Positions 24,912 to 37,100 of a DNA stretch of 64,000 nt are shown in pieces; positions within the stretch are counted from its first letter, which is position 1; the number at the start of each line of letters is the position of its first letter. The notes under the pieces are model-generated. The model did not search any database. It saw nothing but the letters and a program-made list of their open reading frames with translations, and was not told the origin of the DNA. Made by a program: the position numbers and the translations under genes. Origin of the DNA: Psoroptes ovis (Eukaryota; Arthropoda; Arachnida; Sarcoptiformes; Psoroptidae); NCBI GenBank assembly GCA_002943765.1, contig PQWQ01000006.1, positions 1,240,001-1,304,000 on the forward strand, written 5' to 3'.

Positions 24912-27900
24912 TCATGATTTTTTAGTTTTTTTCAATAATTGACGGAGCATATATTGAAGTATGCCACCATTTTTGAAGTATTCTAGTTCTACTTCAGTAT
25001 CGAAACGCATTATTACTTCGAATTGTTTGTCATCGGCCTAGAATTGAAAATTTTGAATTATTATTATTATTATTTTTTTTTGCAATTAATATTAGTAATA
25101 ATTACTTTGACAGTAGTTTTTTGCCTTGGTACTAAATTTGCTGGTATGTCAATTGAATAAACTTCATAACCATTCAGACCAAGTGATTCAGCATTTTGTC
25201 CATCTAAAAATTGTAATGGTATTATACCCATTCCTACTAGATTGCTTCGATGAATACGTTCATAACTTTCAGCAATGATTGCACGTACACCAAGTAAATA
25301 AGGACCTTTAGCAGCCCAATCACGACTCGATCCACAGCCATAATCCTTACCGGTCAAAATAATCAATGGTGTTGATTCTTTACGATAAAGTTCGGCAGCA
25401 TCGAAAATGCTCAATTCTTGACCGCTTGGAATGTGAATAGTTTGTGGTCCAGGCTTTTTCATAAATTTATTCACTAATCGAATGTTTGCGAATGTTCCAC
25501 GAACCATGATGGCATCGTTTCCTCTTCTTGACCCATATGAATTAAATTGAGCGGGTTGAATGCTATTTTTGAAAATTTAACGATTGAGGATCAATGAAAC
25601 ATTTAAAAATTATAATGCACATACCCGCGTTCCATTAAATATTTAGCAGCTGGACTATTACGAGCAATCGATCCAGCAGGAGATATATGATCAGTGGTCA
25701 CTGAATCGCCTAAATAAAGTAAAACTCTTGCATTTTTTATTGGTTGAATAGGTGGCAAATCAACTGTCATTCCGTCAAAATATGGCGGTCGCTTGATATA
25801 TGTTGAATTTGGATCAAATTCATATAATAATGATTCGACAGCTTTTAAACTGTTCCATCGTTCATTATCGGTTTTAATTTTCGAATAAACTTCCCTAAAC
25901 ATAGCCGGTATGACAGAGCGTTGTTGAACTTCCAGAATTTCTTCCCGTGATGGCCATATATCGCGTAAAAATACTTTACCACCAGAACTGTCGAATCCGA
26001 TAGGTTCAGTTTCAAAATCGATACGAACAGTACCAGCAAGAGCATATGCAACAACTAACAATGGTGATGCCAAATAATTAGCACGGGTATTAGGATGAAC
26101 ACGTCCTTCGAAGTTTCGATTACCAGACAATACACCGCATGCAACAAGATCGCCTTTTTCGATCGCTTCGACAATTTCAGGTGGCACTGGTCCACTATTA
26201 CCAATACATGTCATACAGCCATAACCGACAATATCAAAACCAAGTTTTTCTAAATATGGTGTAACACCTGATTCTCTGAGATAATAGGTAACAACACCAC
26301 TACCAGGAGATATACTTGTCTTGATGTATGGTGCGACTGTCAATCCTTTTTCGACAGCTTTTTTAGCCAGCAATCCAGCACCTAACATTACCGATGGATT
26401 ACTTGTATTTGTGCATGATGTGATAGCTGAAATGACTACAGAACCATGAGACAGTGTATATTGTTTTCCTTCAAACTCGAATGGTACTGATTTTGATAAT
26501 AAGTCTGCTGGAATACCATAACCTTTAAAACCAACGGGATTAACCAAACATTGTTCGAAATCTTTTTTCATTTCATCTAATGGTACGCGATCTTGTGGTC
26601 GTTTTGGTCCACTAAGACTGATTTTAATTGTACTCAAATCTAATTCACAAACTTTCGTGTAACATGGATCTTCAGTCGAATCATTATAATCATTGCGAAA
26701 CATTTTCACTCGTTTCAAATAAGCTTCAATTAAACCGATCGTTTTCGCATCTCTGCCGGTTTGTTCTAAATATGACATTGCAGTCGAATCAGGTGGGAAA
26801 AACGCGATTGTTGCACCATATTCGGGACACATATTAGCAATTGTAGCACGATCAGCTATTGATAATTCAGAAACACCTGGTCCGAAAAATTCTACGAATT
26901 TTCCGACAACACCAACTTGTCGTAAACATTTTGTTATAGTCAGTACAACATCAGTAGATGTAGCGTATGATGGTAATTTTCCAGTCAATTTATATCCAAT
27001 AACTTCAGGCAAAACCATACAAATCGGTTGTCCAAGCATGACAGCTTCAGCTTCAATGCCACCGACACCCCAGCCAACAACACCAAGACCATTAATCATA
27101 GTTGTGTGGCTGTCAAGACCAACTAAACTATCAGGATATAATAGACCATCCGTGTTGAATACAACACGTGCTAAATATTCAAGATTAACTTGATGACAAA
27201 TACCAGAACCAGGAGGTATAATCATTGTATTTTTCAATGAATTCGCACCCCATTTCAAAAATTCAAAGCGTTCACGATTACGTTCAAATTCTAATTCTTC
27301 ATTTTTGCTTAGAGAGCCAGCTCTGTATTTTCAATAAAAAAGAAAATAAAAATAAATAAGTTTTATGTCGAAGCCTGAAATATTCTGAGGAAAAAATAAA
27401 ATAAAAGACGATGGAGGAATGAAGAATCTTCAAAAAATTTCTCAAGAAGCAAAGATCACAGCACACACACAAATATTTCAAAATTAAGAAATAAAATATA
27501 AATAATAATTCACACCCAATTGATACTAAACGATGAAATGGACAATTTTTATCTCTCAATTTTGTATCACGATGTGGACAATAATCATTAATCTGCTGCT
27601 GATTATGCTGATTTTGAGGGTTATGCTGATGTAGCGAATGCTGATTATGATTCACATGATGATGTTGATGTAGCGGCAATGATATGTTCAAATTTTCTAT
27701 GTCAGAAATATTTACATAAGTACTATTTTTGCTATTCTTGGATGATGAACGAAAGTATTTATCATGAGGATTTGTTTTATTTGTATTGTACAATGAAGAT
27801 GATGACCAATTACGCAATGGTATGGGTTTTTTCAAAAGTGAATCACGATATTGACAATAACCTAATTTACTACAGTCATCACATAGATCAATATTTTCTT

Positions 27901-28896
27901 TTTTCAGAGATTGCTTTAAATCATTTTTGATTTGTTGCTGCTGTCGTAATTTCTGCTGATTACTTAGTCGTAATTAGTTGATTATAGTCATTTTTTCGGA
28001 ATTAATTTTATTTTGAAATAGAGGAAAAAAACATGGGAATTATTATTATTATGATCTTGTATGCCAAAAAAATGCATACAATAGAAAAATGTAAAAAAAA
28101 ATTGTTAGTGATGAAAATTATTTTAAATGTAAAGGAGAAATGAAAATTTTTTAATTAATTTGTAGAAGTGGGACAGGGAAGCTTCTACAAATGATATGAA
28201 AAATTAATAAATATTTTCGACAAATCTAATTTTGCTATTATTAATAAAATCAGATCTAATATACATACACTCGTGCAAAATCCACCTGTACAGAATGGTC
28301 GATAACTAAATCGGCGGGACACAATGGATTGATCACATTTGGATCACCGTTCAACTTGTGGAATGCATCACGCATAGCTAAAATAATTTTTTTAGAGAAA
28401 AATTATAAATCATAATGATTTTTTTAATAAAATTATTTTACCAGCAAAATCAACAACAGCTGCAACACCGGTCAAATCTTGTAATAAAACACGACTTGGA
28501 CGGAATGGTACTTCAACTTTATTTAATTGTTGCTGTTGCCAATCTAATATTTTTTCAATGTCATCACGTTTAACATGAAAATTATCACATGAACGTAATG
28601 CAGATTCTAATAGTACACGTATTGAAAATGGTAATTTTTCTAGATAAGGAAAGCGAAATTTTAAATTTGGTTAATTAATTAATCATTAATTATCAATTGA
28701 TTGTACGATACATACCATAACGTGAATCATTTAATGATAATAAATCATAAAAACGATATTGTTTGCCATCGTAATCTAAATTTTTCAACAACGTTGAATC
28801 ATATGGATTTTCTTTTCGAAAGACATTAAAAAATCACAAAATAAATTCTGAATTTCATTATTGAAATATTTTAAATATCTTACCATAAGCCGTCAT
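24912..28896 (-). CDS. ACO1: Cytosolic aconitase / iron regulatory protein 1
   Basis: Seven minus-strand exons (28884-28896, 28716-28811, 28442-28639, 28269-28377, 25625-27322, 25106-25562, 24912-25037) join to 898 residues; human IRP1 has 889. The enzyme interconverts citrate and isocitrate with a 4Fe-4S cluster; when the cluster is lost, animal IRP1 binds iron-responsive RNA elements. The cluster cysteines are present: SCTNTSNPS (about residue 441) and GYGCMTCIGNSGP (about 507 and 510). Other landmarks are PADLVIDHSVQVDFA, ERNRERFEFLKWG, SLVGLDSHTTM, GSGVVTYYL and GSSRDWAAKGP. The short MTAY start without a transit peptide fits the cytosolic form. The intron 27323-28268 is about 15 times longer than the others and contains a possible in-frame exon (27516-27962). 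The gene is divergent from NDUFA1. Confidence 0.93.
27516..27962 (-). CDS. Candidate in-frame cassette exon within the ACO1/IRP1 gene
   Basis: Inside the long fourth intron, 447 nt on the gene's own strand stay open. An acceptor (CTAAG|T) and donor (TTGG|GTGTGA) both match the phases of the flanking exons, so inclusion would add 149 residues after about residue 138, between VDFAR and AGSLSKNEE, without shifting frame. The segment has no methionine, so it cannot be an independent gene start. It begins NQQKLRQQQQIKN, includes LCDDCSKLGYC, a His/Gln/Asn-rich tract (HQHHHVNHNQHSLHQH) and DYCPHRDTKLRDKNCPF, with five cysteines in all. No such insertion is known to me in IRP1. It could be an alternative exon or an unspliced open stretch. 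Confidence 0.4.
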
Positions 28897-29612
28897 ATTG
28901 CTTTATTGTAAGTTTTCAAATGTTTGAAATGTATTTTTTAAATTAATTAAGTTCAATTAAATTTTTATCAATGAAAAATTTAAATGAAAAAAAAAAAAAT
29001 TCAACTTGTCGAGGAGGATTAATCGATGAAGGAAAAATGATGGTTGTATGTGTGGTTTGAAAAACTTTTATTGCGTACACGTATATCGATTTAAATGGTC
29101 ACACCAAAAAACAAAAAACTAGTCTTTGACTGTTTATTTATTAATGAATGAATAAATGAACAAAAAACAAAAATTAGAAATAGATATATCTTTTCCTCTT
29201 TGAATGTACGAGGCAAAAAATAAAATCTAAAAATCAACAAAAAATCATATAATTAGAATATTGTCCAATATTCTCCCTCATATTAATTCAATTGTGAAAA
29301 AAAATTAAAATTTTAGTTATTTTAATTGTACCAGAAAGAGGTGATAGATAATTTAAATTGATTTGTTTATCTTTATTTTTGTCTCCAACAATTGTTGATA
29401 TTTCATGAAAAATTTGATAATTTTTCAATGAAAAAAATGAATAAAACTATTTTAACTTTAAAAGCATTTTAGATTGAAATAGAGTCGATATTTTGATTGT
29501 TTTTGTTTTTGTATGACCTTATCGGTTCAAAATTTTTGTTTTCAAAAATTTTAATTTCTTTTTAATTTTTCGCCATCAAATCAATTGAAAATCTCATCAT
29601 CATCTAAGAATA
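28897..29612. promoter_or_regulatory. Divergent intergenic region between ACO1 (-) and NDUFA1 (+)
   Basis: These 716 bp separate two divergently transcribed genes and must contain both start regions. The sequence is very AT-rich with no gene. I could not pick a specific TATA box or iron-responsive element with confidence. Confidence 0.4.
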
Positions 29613-29974
29613 ATGTGGTGGGAAGCATTACCAGCATGCGGCGCTATGCTTGCTTGCCTATCATTGCTTGAAATATCACCATTTGTATGTATCCGAATTG
29701 ATTATCATTTAAGATAAATATTGACAAATTCTCAATTTTAAAGGTATTCCATTATATGAGCTGGGGATGTCCAATGATGCGTGGATCAAATGGTCAAGTT
29801 TCACGAATGTTACTGAGACGTGATCAACGTATTGCAGAAGATAATGGTATACACTGGTATGCTAAACACATGTATACTTACTCATTCGGTTCATTAACTG
29901 ATCAAGTTAAAACATCGGGAAATTATAGTCATTATTTGGAGGCTGAAAAAACATTGTCTGAATCGAAAGAATGA
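29613..29974 (+). CDS. NDUFA1: NADH dehydrogenase (complex I) MWFE-type subunit NDUFA1
   Basis: Two exons, 29613-29684 and 29744-29974, encode 100 residues. The start MWWEALPACGAMLACLSLLE resembles the MWFExLP start of NDUFA1, an accessory membrane-arm subunit of mitochondrial complex I needed for assembly. One hydrophobic segment near residues 7-25 would anchor it in the inner membrane. RRDQRIAEDNGIHWYAKHMY aligns with the conserved MERDRRxSxxxxYYxxKGLE region. The protein is about 30 residues longer than human NDUFA1 (70), with an added charged tail (LEAEKTLSESKE). An AATAAA lies near 30035. It converges on the NIM1-like kinase gene. Confidence 0.8.
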
Positions 29975-30328
29975 TCCATGATGATTTGATAATTTTCAAT
30001 TAGAACCATTAAATATATTTTCAATAATTTTAATAATAAAGTTCAACAATATGATTCGAATGTAATTTCACTTGTTTATTTTATTTCATTATTTAATTCA
30101 AAATCAATCGAAAAAAATCTATTTACATATTTAAAGATATAACATTGTTTATTATTTTAAAAACTCTAATTTTAAATTAATTTCGATCACATTTCATTAG
30201 AATGAAGATAATTTAAATAATAATAATTAAATTTTGTTGGTTAGTAGAAAATAAGACATAGTTGATTATTATTATATCATGAAGAAACTGAAGCAGCAAA
30301 AATTTGCAAAAAAAACATTGAATTAAAT
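29975..30328. terminator. 3' region between NDUFA1 (+) and NIM1-like kinase (-)
   Basis: A 354-bp AT-rich gap between convergent genes. AATAAA near 30035 fits polyadenylation of NDUFA1. Nothing else is recognised. Confidence 0.5.
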
Positions 30329-33300
30329 TTAAATTATTGCGCAACGATTATTATTTGTATTATTATTAATGAAAGACTTTTTGTTAGAATGATGATTGAA
30401 TGTATAATGATGATTGTCACAATGATAACATGGTAATGTGCGATGATTATTTTTCCCCAAATTATTATGATGATGATGTGTATGATTGCCTATACACATT
30501 GTACCATCAATTATCGATACATCGGGCGTTGTTTGTGATCGCCAAAGTTTGCCGCGTATTTTTTGATTGTAATTGTTATTATTTTGCCAAATAGAATGTG
30601 TTGTAGGATTCGGTCGAGCTTGAATTTGTAATGTTGTGGTTTTATGTATCACATGTGGCTTATTTGAGCCGCCAACATTGATTGTTTGTGGTTGTATAAC
30701 TGGTGTGTTGTTCCCGCAAATATTACTTTCAGTCAATAATTGTTTTAATGTGCGAAATGATCGTGTTAATCGAGATGTTGTATTATTGTCGCCGGTGGAG
30801 GTAGAGGTGGTGTTATGCTCAAGGTTTTTTTTAACTGAAGACAGTTGATCTCGATTTTTAACTTTGACTTCTTCTTCTTCTTCCACTTGAGTTTGTTCCT
30901 TACTATTGTCAGTCGATTCAGATGTTCGTTTATTAGACACATTATCATTGGAGGACTTTTCCTTTTTTTCCATCGACACTTTTGAAGCTGGTAGAGGCGG
31001 AGATGGTGATAATGAATTAGTTTTGAACATTTTTTGTAATCGAGATCTACCGTTATTAATCTTTCCAGAATCATTAGAAGATTGACTTGTTTTGGTTAAT
31101 TGTCTTTCAGTTCTTTTGGAATTTTTCGGCACTTTCTCTTCATTGGCCACTAAATTAGTTGCCTTTTCAGGCTGAGGTTTCTTTACTGGATGCTTAACTT
31201 CAGCATCATGCGATTTTCCATCTGATTTGTATTGTTGCTTTTGTTGTTTTAGCTTTTCCGGCAGTCTTTTTCTTGCATAATGTGCCCAAATTCTATCTAA
31301 TGGTGCAACATTCATGGTCGTAGCACGACGGATTGGACTATCATTTTGATTATTATCAACATCATGTGATGATAGCTTCCGTTGCCTTTCAAGTGATTGC
31401 CGTACATTACGATGCATCAATATGCGAAATGTGCCAACAATATGGCTATGAGAACCTTTATCAATATGTTCTTTTATTATTTGTTCATTTATTCCCAGTA
31501 ACATTAATTGATGAAATGATTCCTTTTCTTCATTACTCAATGGTGGATAAGGATATTGCTGATTTTTGCTATTATTATTATTGTCGGCTGAAATCGATTC
31601 ATTTATGATGTTGCCTAATTTTTGATCATTTTCACAATCAGTTGAATCGAATGATTGCTGCTGTTGCATTTGCTTAATTGAAGCTCTGTGCTTTATCAAT
31701 TTGATGTATGAATTCTTAAGATCATATTTTGGCAAACTTTTTTGATGGCATTGATTTTGTAACCATTTTGTGTGCCGTGCTTGCTGAAGTGTATAACGTT
31801 TTAATGGGTCTAATTGTAGAAATGCAGCAATCAATTGACAACACTCGACACTAACATGATTCGGTATTTCATATTGACATTCCAATATTAATTTTTTTAA
31901 TGAAACAATATTTTGGGCTCGAAATGGCATCATTCCAGTGACAATAAAATACAGCAAAACACCTAATGCCCAATAATCAACATATGGACCACGATATGAT
32001 TCATCGTTAAATAATTCGGGTGCAGCATATGGTGGTGAACCACAAAATGTTGATAATAATTCATCTTTCGATGAAATACGAGTAGAAAAACCGAAATCAC
32101 CAACTTTGACCGTGACAGGATCGGAGAAAAAAACATTTTCTGCTTTAATATCACGATGAATTAGATTATGTTGATGCTATTTATAATAAATTGAAAGGAA
32201 ATTAATAATAAATTTTGATTTATTGTTTTAAATTTAAAATTAAAAATTTTCTTAATTTGAAAAAAATAACACATAAATCAATAAAATAGTCATTTACCAT
32301 ATGGTCAATTGCGTTGATTATTTGTGAGAAAAAATATTTAGCTTCTGTTTCAGGAAATCGTCCATTCGATGAGATCATTTGAAATAATTCACCACCAGGT
32401 GCTAATTCCATCACTAAAAAATGTTTACTATATGATTCAATTACTTCAAATATTCTTATTAAATTTGGATGATGCATTGTTTCCATTGTTTTTATTTCTC
32501 TGCTTAACATTTTTTGTGTTTTCAAATCGAGACGTGATTTATCCAATATTTTCACGGCAACTTTTTCTGATTAAAATTTTAAAATGAGTTAATTATGAAA
32601 AATTTTAATTAAAATTATTTTTTCAAAAACCTTTTGTCAATGAATGTACAGCAATTTTAACTTGTGAAAAATTTCCATTACCAATGTCGCCACGAAATCG
32701 ATAAAAACCGATACGACGACCAAATGCAATTTCTTTTTGCCATGTTTTATCGGATTCAATTGAATTCAATATTCTTTCATACGGAGTGATTATTTGTGTT
32801 AGTGGCCGCTGTTTATTGAAACTAGCACTACGTCTCTTTGTTGCTATTGGATTTTTTTGTGAATTATTTTGATGGTAATTTGTAGATTTTTCTGATGATG
32901 CTGATTTTGATCCACGTTTGAACACTTTATTTTGATTATTGTTACTATTTTCAATACATTTTTGTTCAGATTTTTGTTGCTGATTATCAATGTTATGAGT
33001 TTTATTATTATTATTATTATCATTATTATCATGATCAGATGTGTTCGATGTTGTTTCTTCCCAAGAATCATTCATTGAATTATTATCATTTTTAATAGAT
33101 TTTTGATTCGTAAATTTTGTTTTGTTCGCTGAATTATTATTATGATGATGATGGTAATGATAATGATTATTATGGCCGTTACATTGATGATGATGATTTT
33201 TATCATCATTATAACAATTACTAGAATGTTTACAATTTCTTGGTCTTACTGATGCTGATTCTGTCGAATGACTAGAATGTTGGCGTGATAGCTGTCTTTG

Positions 33301-34104
33301 TTTCAATATTCGTTGATATAAGTCCAATTCTTGTGTCAGTCTCACTTTCCATTCATCAGTCATTTGACTATTTTTCTTTTTATTCTTTGTCATTCTTTTC
33401 ATGTCATCATTTTCATTCGTTACATGAGAATCAACATTCATATGATCACAATTATCGATTGGTGGCAGAATTTGTTTTTGTTGCTCTTCCGGTTCCGGTG
33501 CCATATCTAATCGAGTAATTTTTTCATTCAACAATACAGAGGCATTTGAGTGAATTAATTTATTATTGTTTTGATCATTATTATTGACAAATAATTGTTT
33601 TGAACGTTTGGTGAGTGTTCTTGGTGGTACTTGTGGATAATTCAATTGTTCTTGTTGTTGTCGTTGCTCTTTTTGTTCATTATGATGATCATCATTTTCA
33701 ACAATTGTTGACGATGATTCAGGTAAATTATTACTAATACTTGAACTGTTACTATTAAAATGGTCACTATAATCACTTAATGTTTGTATATGACTATGAT
33801 TTGAAATTTTATGATCATTACAATTCAAATAATTATCATCGACATCATCATCATCATGATCGTAGCAATCATTGTCATCATTATCAATAACAGTCGAATA
33901 TGGTTGCAATTGTTGATGATGCGGTTGCTGCTGATGCTGATGAAGTTGTTGATTATGATGAAGATGATGATCATAATTGACACTTACTTGTTGATCAGTT
34001 AAATAGGAATTATTTTGTTGTTGATGATTATGATGATCATTCGTATCATTGTCAATATTGTTAGTGCTATTATTATTAGCCGTTATTAAAGAATTATTCG
34101 TCAT
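30329..34104 (-). CDS. NIM1K: NIM1-like serine/threonine kinase (AMPK-related)
   Basis: Three exons, 32631-34104, 32298-32566 and 30329-32176, join to 1,196 residues; human NIM1K has 436. The kinase domain starts near residue 470 with RFRGDIGNGNFSQVKIAVH. It has the ATP-binding lysine in KVAVKILDKSRL, the catalytic loop HRDIKAEN, the DFGFS motif, and the activation loop STFCGSPPYAAPELF, whose Thr is the usual LKB1 site in AMPK-related kinases. After the kinase, EEKESFHQLMLLGINEQIIK and VGTFRILMHRNVR match the NIM1 tail. The last four residues, CAII, form a CaaX-like motif where human NIM1 also ends in a CaaX-like tetrapeptide. The N-terminal 470 residues and a stretch after the tail are Asn/His/Gln/Ser-rich, lineage-specific expansions. 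The start is the first ATG in the open frame. Confidence 0.85.
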
Positions 34105-37100
34105 ACTTGATTGATCGTTTTTAGGGGAAAAGACAAAAAAATACAAAACAATCAATTTTTATGATTTTGTTTCATTCCTTTTCTCAAATTCAGGGAGGAA
34201 CAAATTCATAGGAACACAATCCACAGAAAAAATAAAACATCGAAAGTCATTGAATCAAGTGATAAGTTTGAAAAATTATGCAAGTATGATTAATAAGAAG
34301 AAGAATAGAAAAAAATAATAATTTTAAACAAAAAATATTTCAAATGAAAAATATTTTCATTTTGAACATCGAACGAAATGACAAGCGAAACGATGACATA
34401 AAATGGATTATTTGATCATTATTATTAAATGAATTGATCTTCGGGCGTAACGTTTTTTGATCAATTGATTGAATTCATTGAAAAATATTTTATGAAAAAA
34501 AAAATTTGACAATCAACAGCAAAGTGAACAGTTAGGCCGTCGACAACAACGAAAAAAATGAAATAATAATTTCAACAAATAAACAGGGTAATAATATAAA
34601 TTACACCTGTTCCAATGTGTTCATCATCATCATCATAGAATGATTGAATGAACATTGACACTAGAATAATCATGATAATTCATTTCAATTAATAATTTGA
34701 TTGTACATTGGATTAATGGAGAAATTATTGTTCTTTTCTTTCTTTATTTTCTAATTATTTGATTTGATGAAAATTACATGATAACAGAAAAGATGATTGC
34801 CTTTTTTCAATTTTATTTTTTGCTCATCTTCATTGGCATCGGTGCATTGAATCATTGGAAGATTGATTGATTGAAAACCGAAAAAAATGAAACATCAATG
34901 AAACAAGCAATTAACATCAAACTACGAATAAAGCGAATGAAAGTCATAAAACAATAATAATAAAATGGAATGATATAATTTCAAGAAACCAAATTAATCA
35001 TTTTTCGGATCAGAATACATCAATAGACAATCACTTAGATTGGTTGTAATAAATCGATTTATCAGAAACCAATCAGAATAAATAATTTTGCCACTTTGAA
35101 TATTTTTATAATTATCAATTGAATATTATAAAAATATTCGTGATTGACGAATGTTTGGGCCATCAAGGATTCATTAACGGTGTGTAAGAGTGTGTGTGTT
35201 TATGCTTATTTGCAATCAATTTTCAATTTTCTTCCATTTCAATTCAACATAGATTGCTAAATATCGAAAATAATTTCATTTGCATCAACCTTCATTCATT
35301 TTTGTTTTTTAGAAAACAAATAAATAAACAAACAAAGATGTTAAAAAATATGTTTGTCATTGGTCTAAAACAACAGATAACATTAGAAATGAATAAAAAC
35401 ATAAATGAAAATATTGGATAGACAATTAGATAAATGAACAAATTCAAATGAATTCAAATATTTTGTTTTTTCATCTCAAAAATGTATTTATTTTGTTTAT
35501 AATTGAAATTATTTTCATTTATTTTTTATTTTTGCCAATTTCTATCATCATCGTCGTTGTTAATATATTACATTGATATTTTGTTTATTTTTTATGTTCA
35601 TCTGCCGGCCAAAGAAAAAAATTTATGATTATTATTGTTATGACTATTATTCAGATGGGAAAAAAGGAAAATCATTGATGATGCTGATAACGATAATAAT
35701 GATAATGGCAATTAATGGTTTTTTATGGTTTTTATTATTTTTATTAATATAATTATGATTTGTCGATTAATTGTTGATGATGCTACTGTGTGCATTGTGG
35801 CAATGAACGAATGTGTAGATTGGAAGATGAGTGAAATGAGTGAAAAATGAAGATGATTTCGAATGAAAATATGGATGGAAAACTGCAACAACAAAAATTT
35901 TGAAAACATTTGAACATCATCAATGTTTATATTTCAAATAGTTTATGTGTCTGTATGTAATGAATCACATGAATAAATAAAAATTTTAAAAATGCATGAA
36001 TTTAATTAATATGTTATCAATTACTTTCGAATAATGAGCCTATTATTGTGAAATTTAGAGTTATTTGAAACAAATAATGGAAATGGTGAATGGACCCGAA
36101 TACAATTGAAATTTTCAATTTGCAATCAAAAAATAGATGAAATTCAATGATAATAATAATGATGTAGATGATCCACCCAATAATAATGATTATTATTAAT
36201 CAATAAACAAATAATGATAATGATGGAAATTATCGAATAGACAAATCTTGAAAATTGTCAACAATCATCATTCAATTTTAGCAGAAAAATAAAATAAAAT
36301 TTCTGTGTAAATAAAAAATCGTTTAATTCAATTTTATTTGCAGCAAATACATTCAATCATCGATAGATTTATTGTGAAATGGAAAAATAAAAATTTCTTT
36401 CAGTTTTTAGATGTAATATGCATCAGAAAGATATAGATCTCTCAATACAATATTATTATGGGCGTTTTACTAAAATTTTCGTGGATTTTATTTATTTCTA
36501 TTCGATTTTATTTTCATTTTCATTTATTTATTCATTCATCTTTGTTCAACAACTTTTGAGAATTAACCATTTATATGAAATAAAATCAAATAATAAACCA
36601 TTCTTAACTAAATAATAATAATAAAATATCATGTATACCGCTCTCATAAAACAAAGAATTGAATAAACAAACATAAAAACATAAAATAAACAAAAAGACA
36701 GGCAATCGTTTTCTCGTAAATTATCGGTATTATTTTACTTGAATTTGTTTAAATGATTGTTTATCATAATCTTTATAATAGTATTTTATTTCATTTTTTT
36801 TCTTTAATTCAAAGATTGATTAGATTAGCGAATTGGAAAATGTATGAGATTTATGAAGAAAACGATGATATTTATATATTGAAGGATTTTTTTATTTCTG
36901 CTGCCCAGAAATGAAAAAACATGAATAATTTACAAAAATAAAACAAATAATACTTGAGCATTAATTTTTTTCTTTTCGAAACTGACCACTACTGTTAAAT
37001 GCCTTATTTTTTTCATTTTGCAATGATTGTTGTTGATCAATTGAATTGTTGAATTCATTGTTTAGTCGACGAGAAATTGATCAAGTGGTTTCAATTATTT

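Noticed and set aside
27299..27835. The open frame in the ACO1 intron as an independent gene
   Set aside because: It has no in-frame ATG in its coding-like part, and its right-hand end becomes hydrophobic intron-like sequence before exon 5. An internal exon is the better reading.
33811..34002. Ile/Met-rich plus-strand frame opposite the NIM1 N-terminus
   Set aside because: Antisense shadow of Asn/Asp/His codon repeats (ATT/ATG on the opposite strand).
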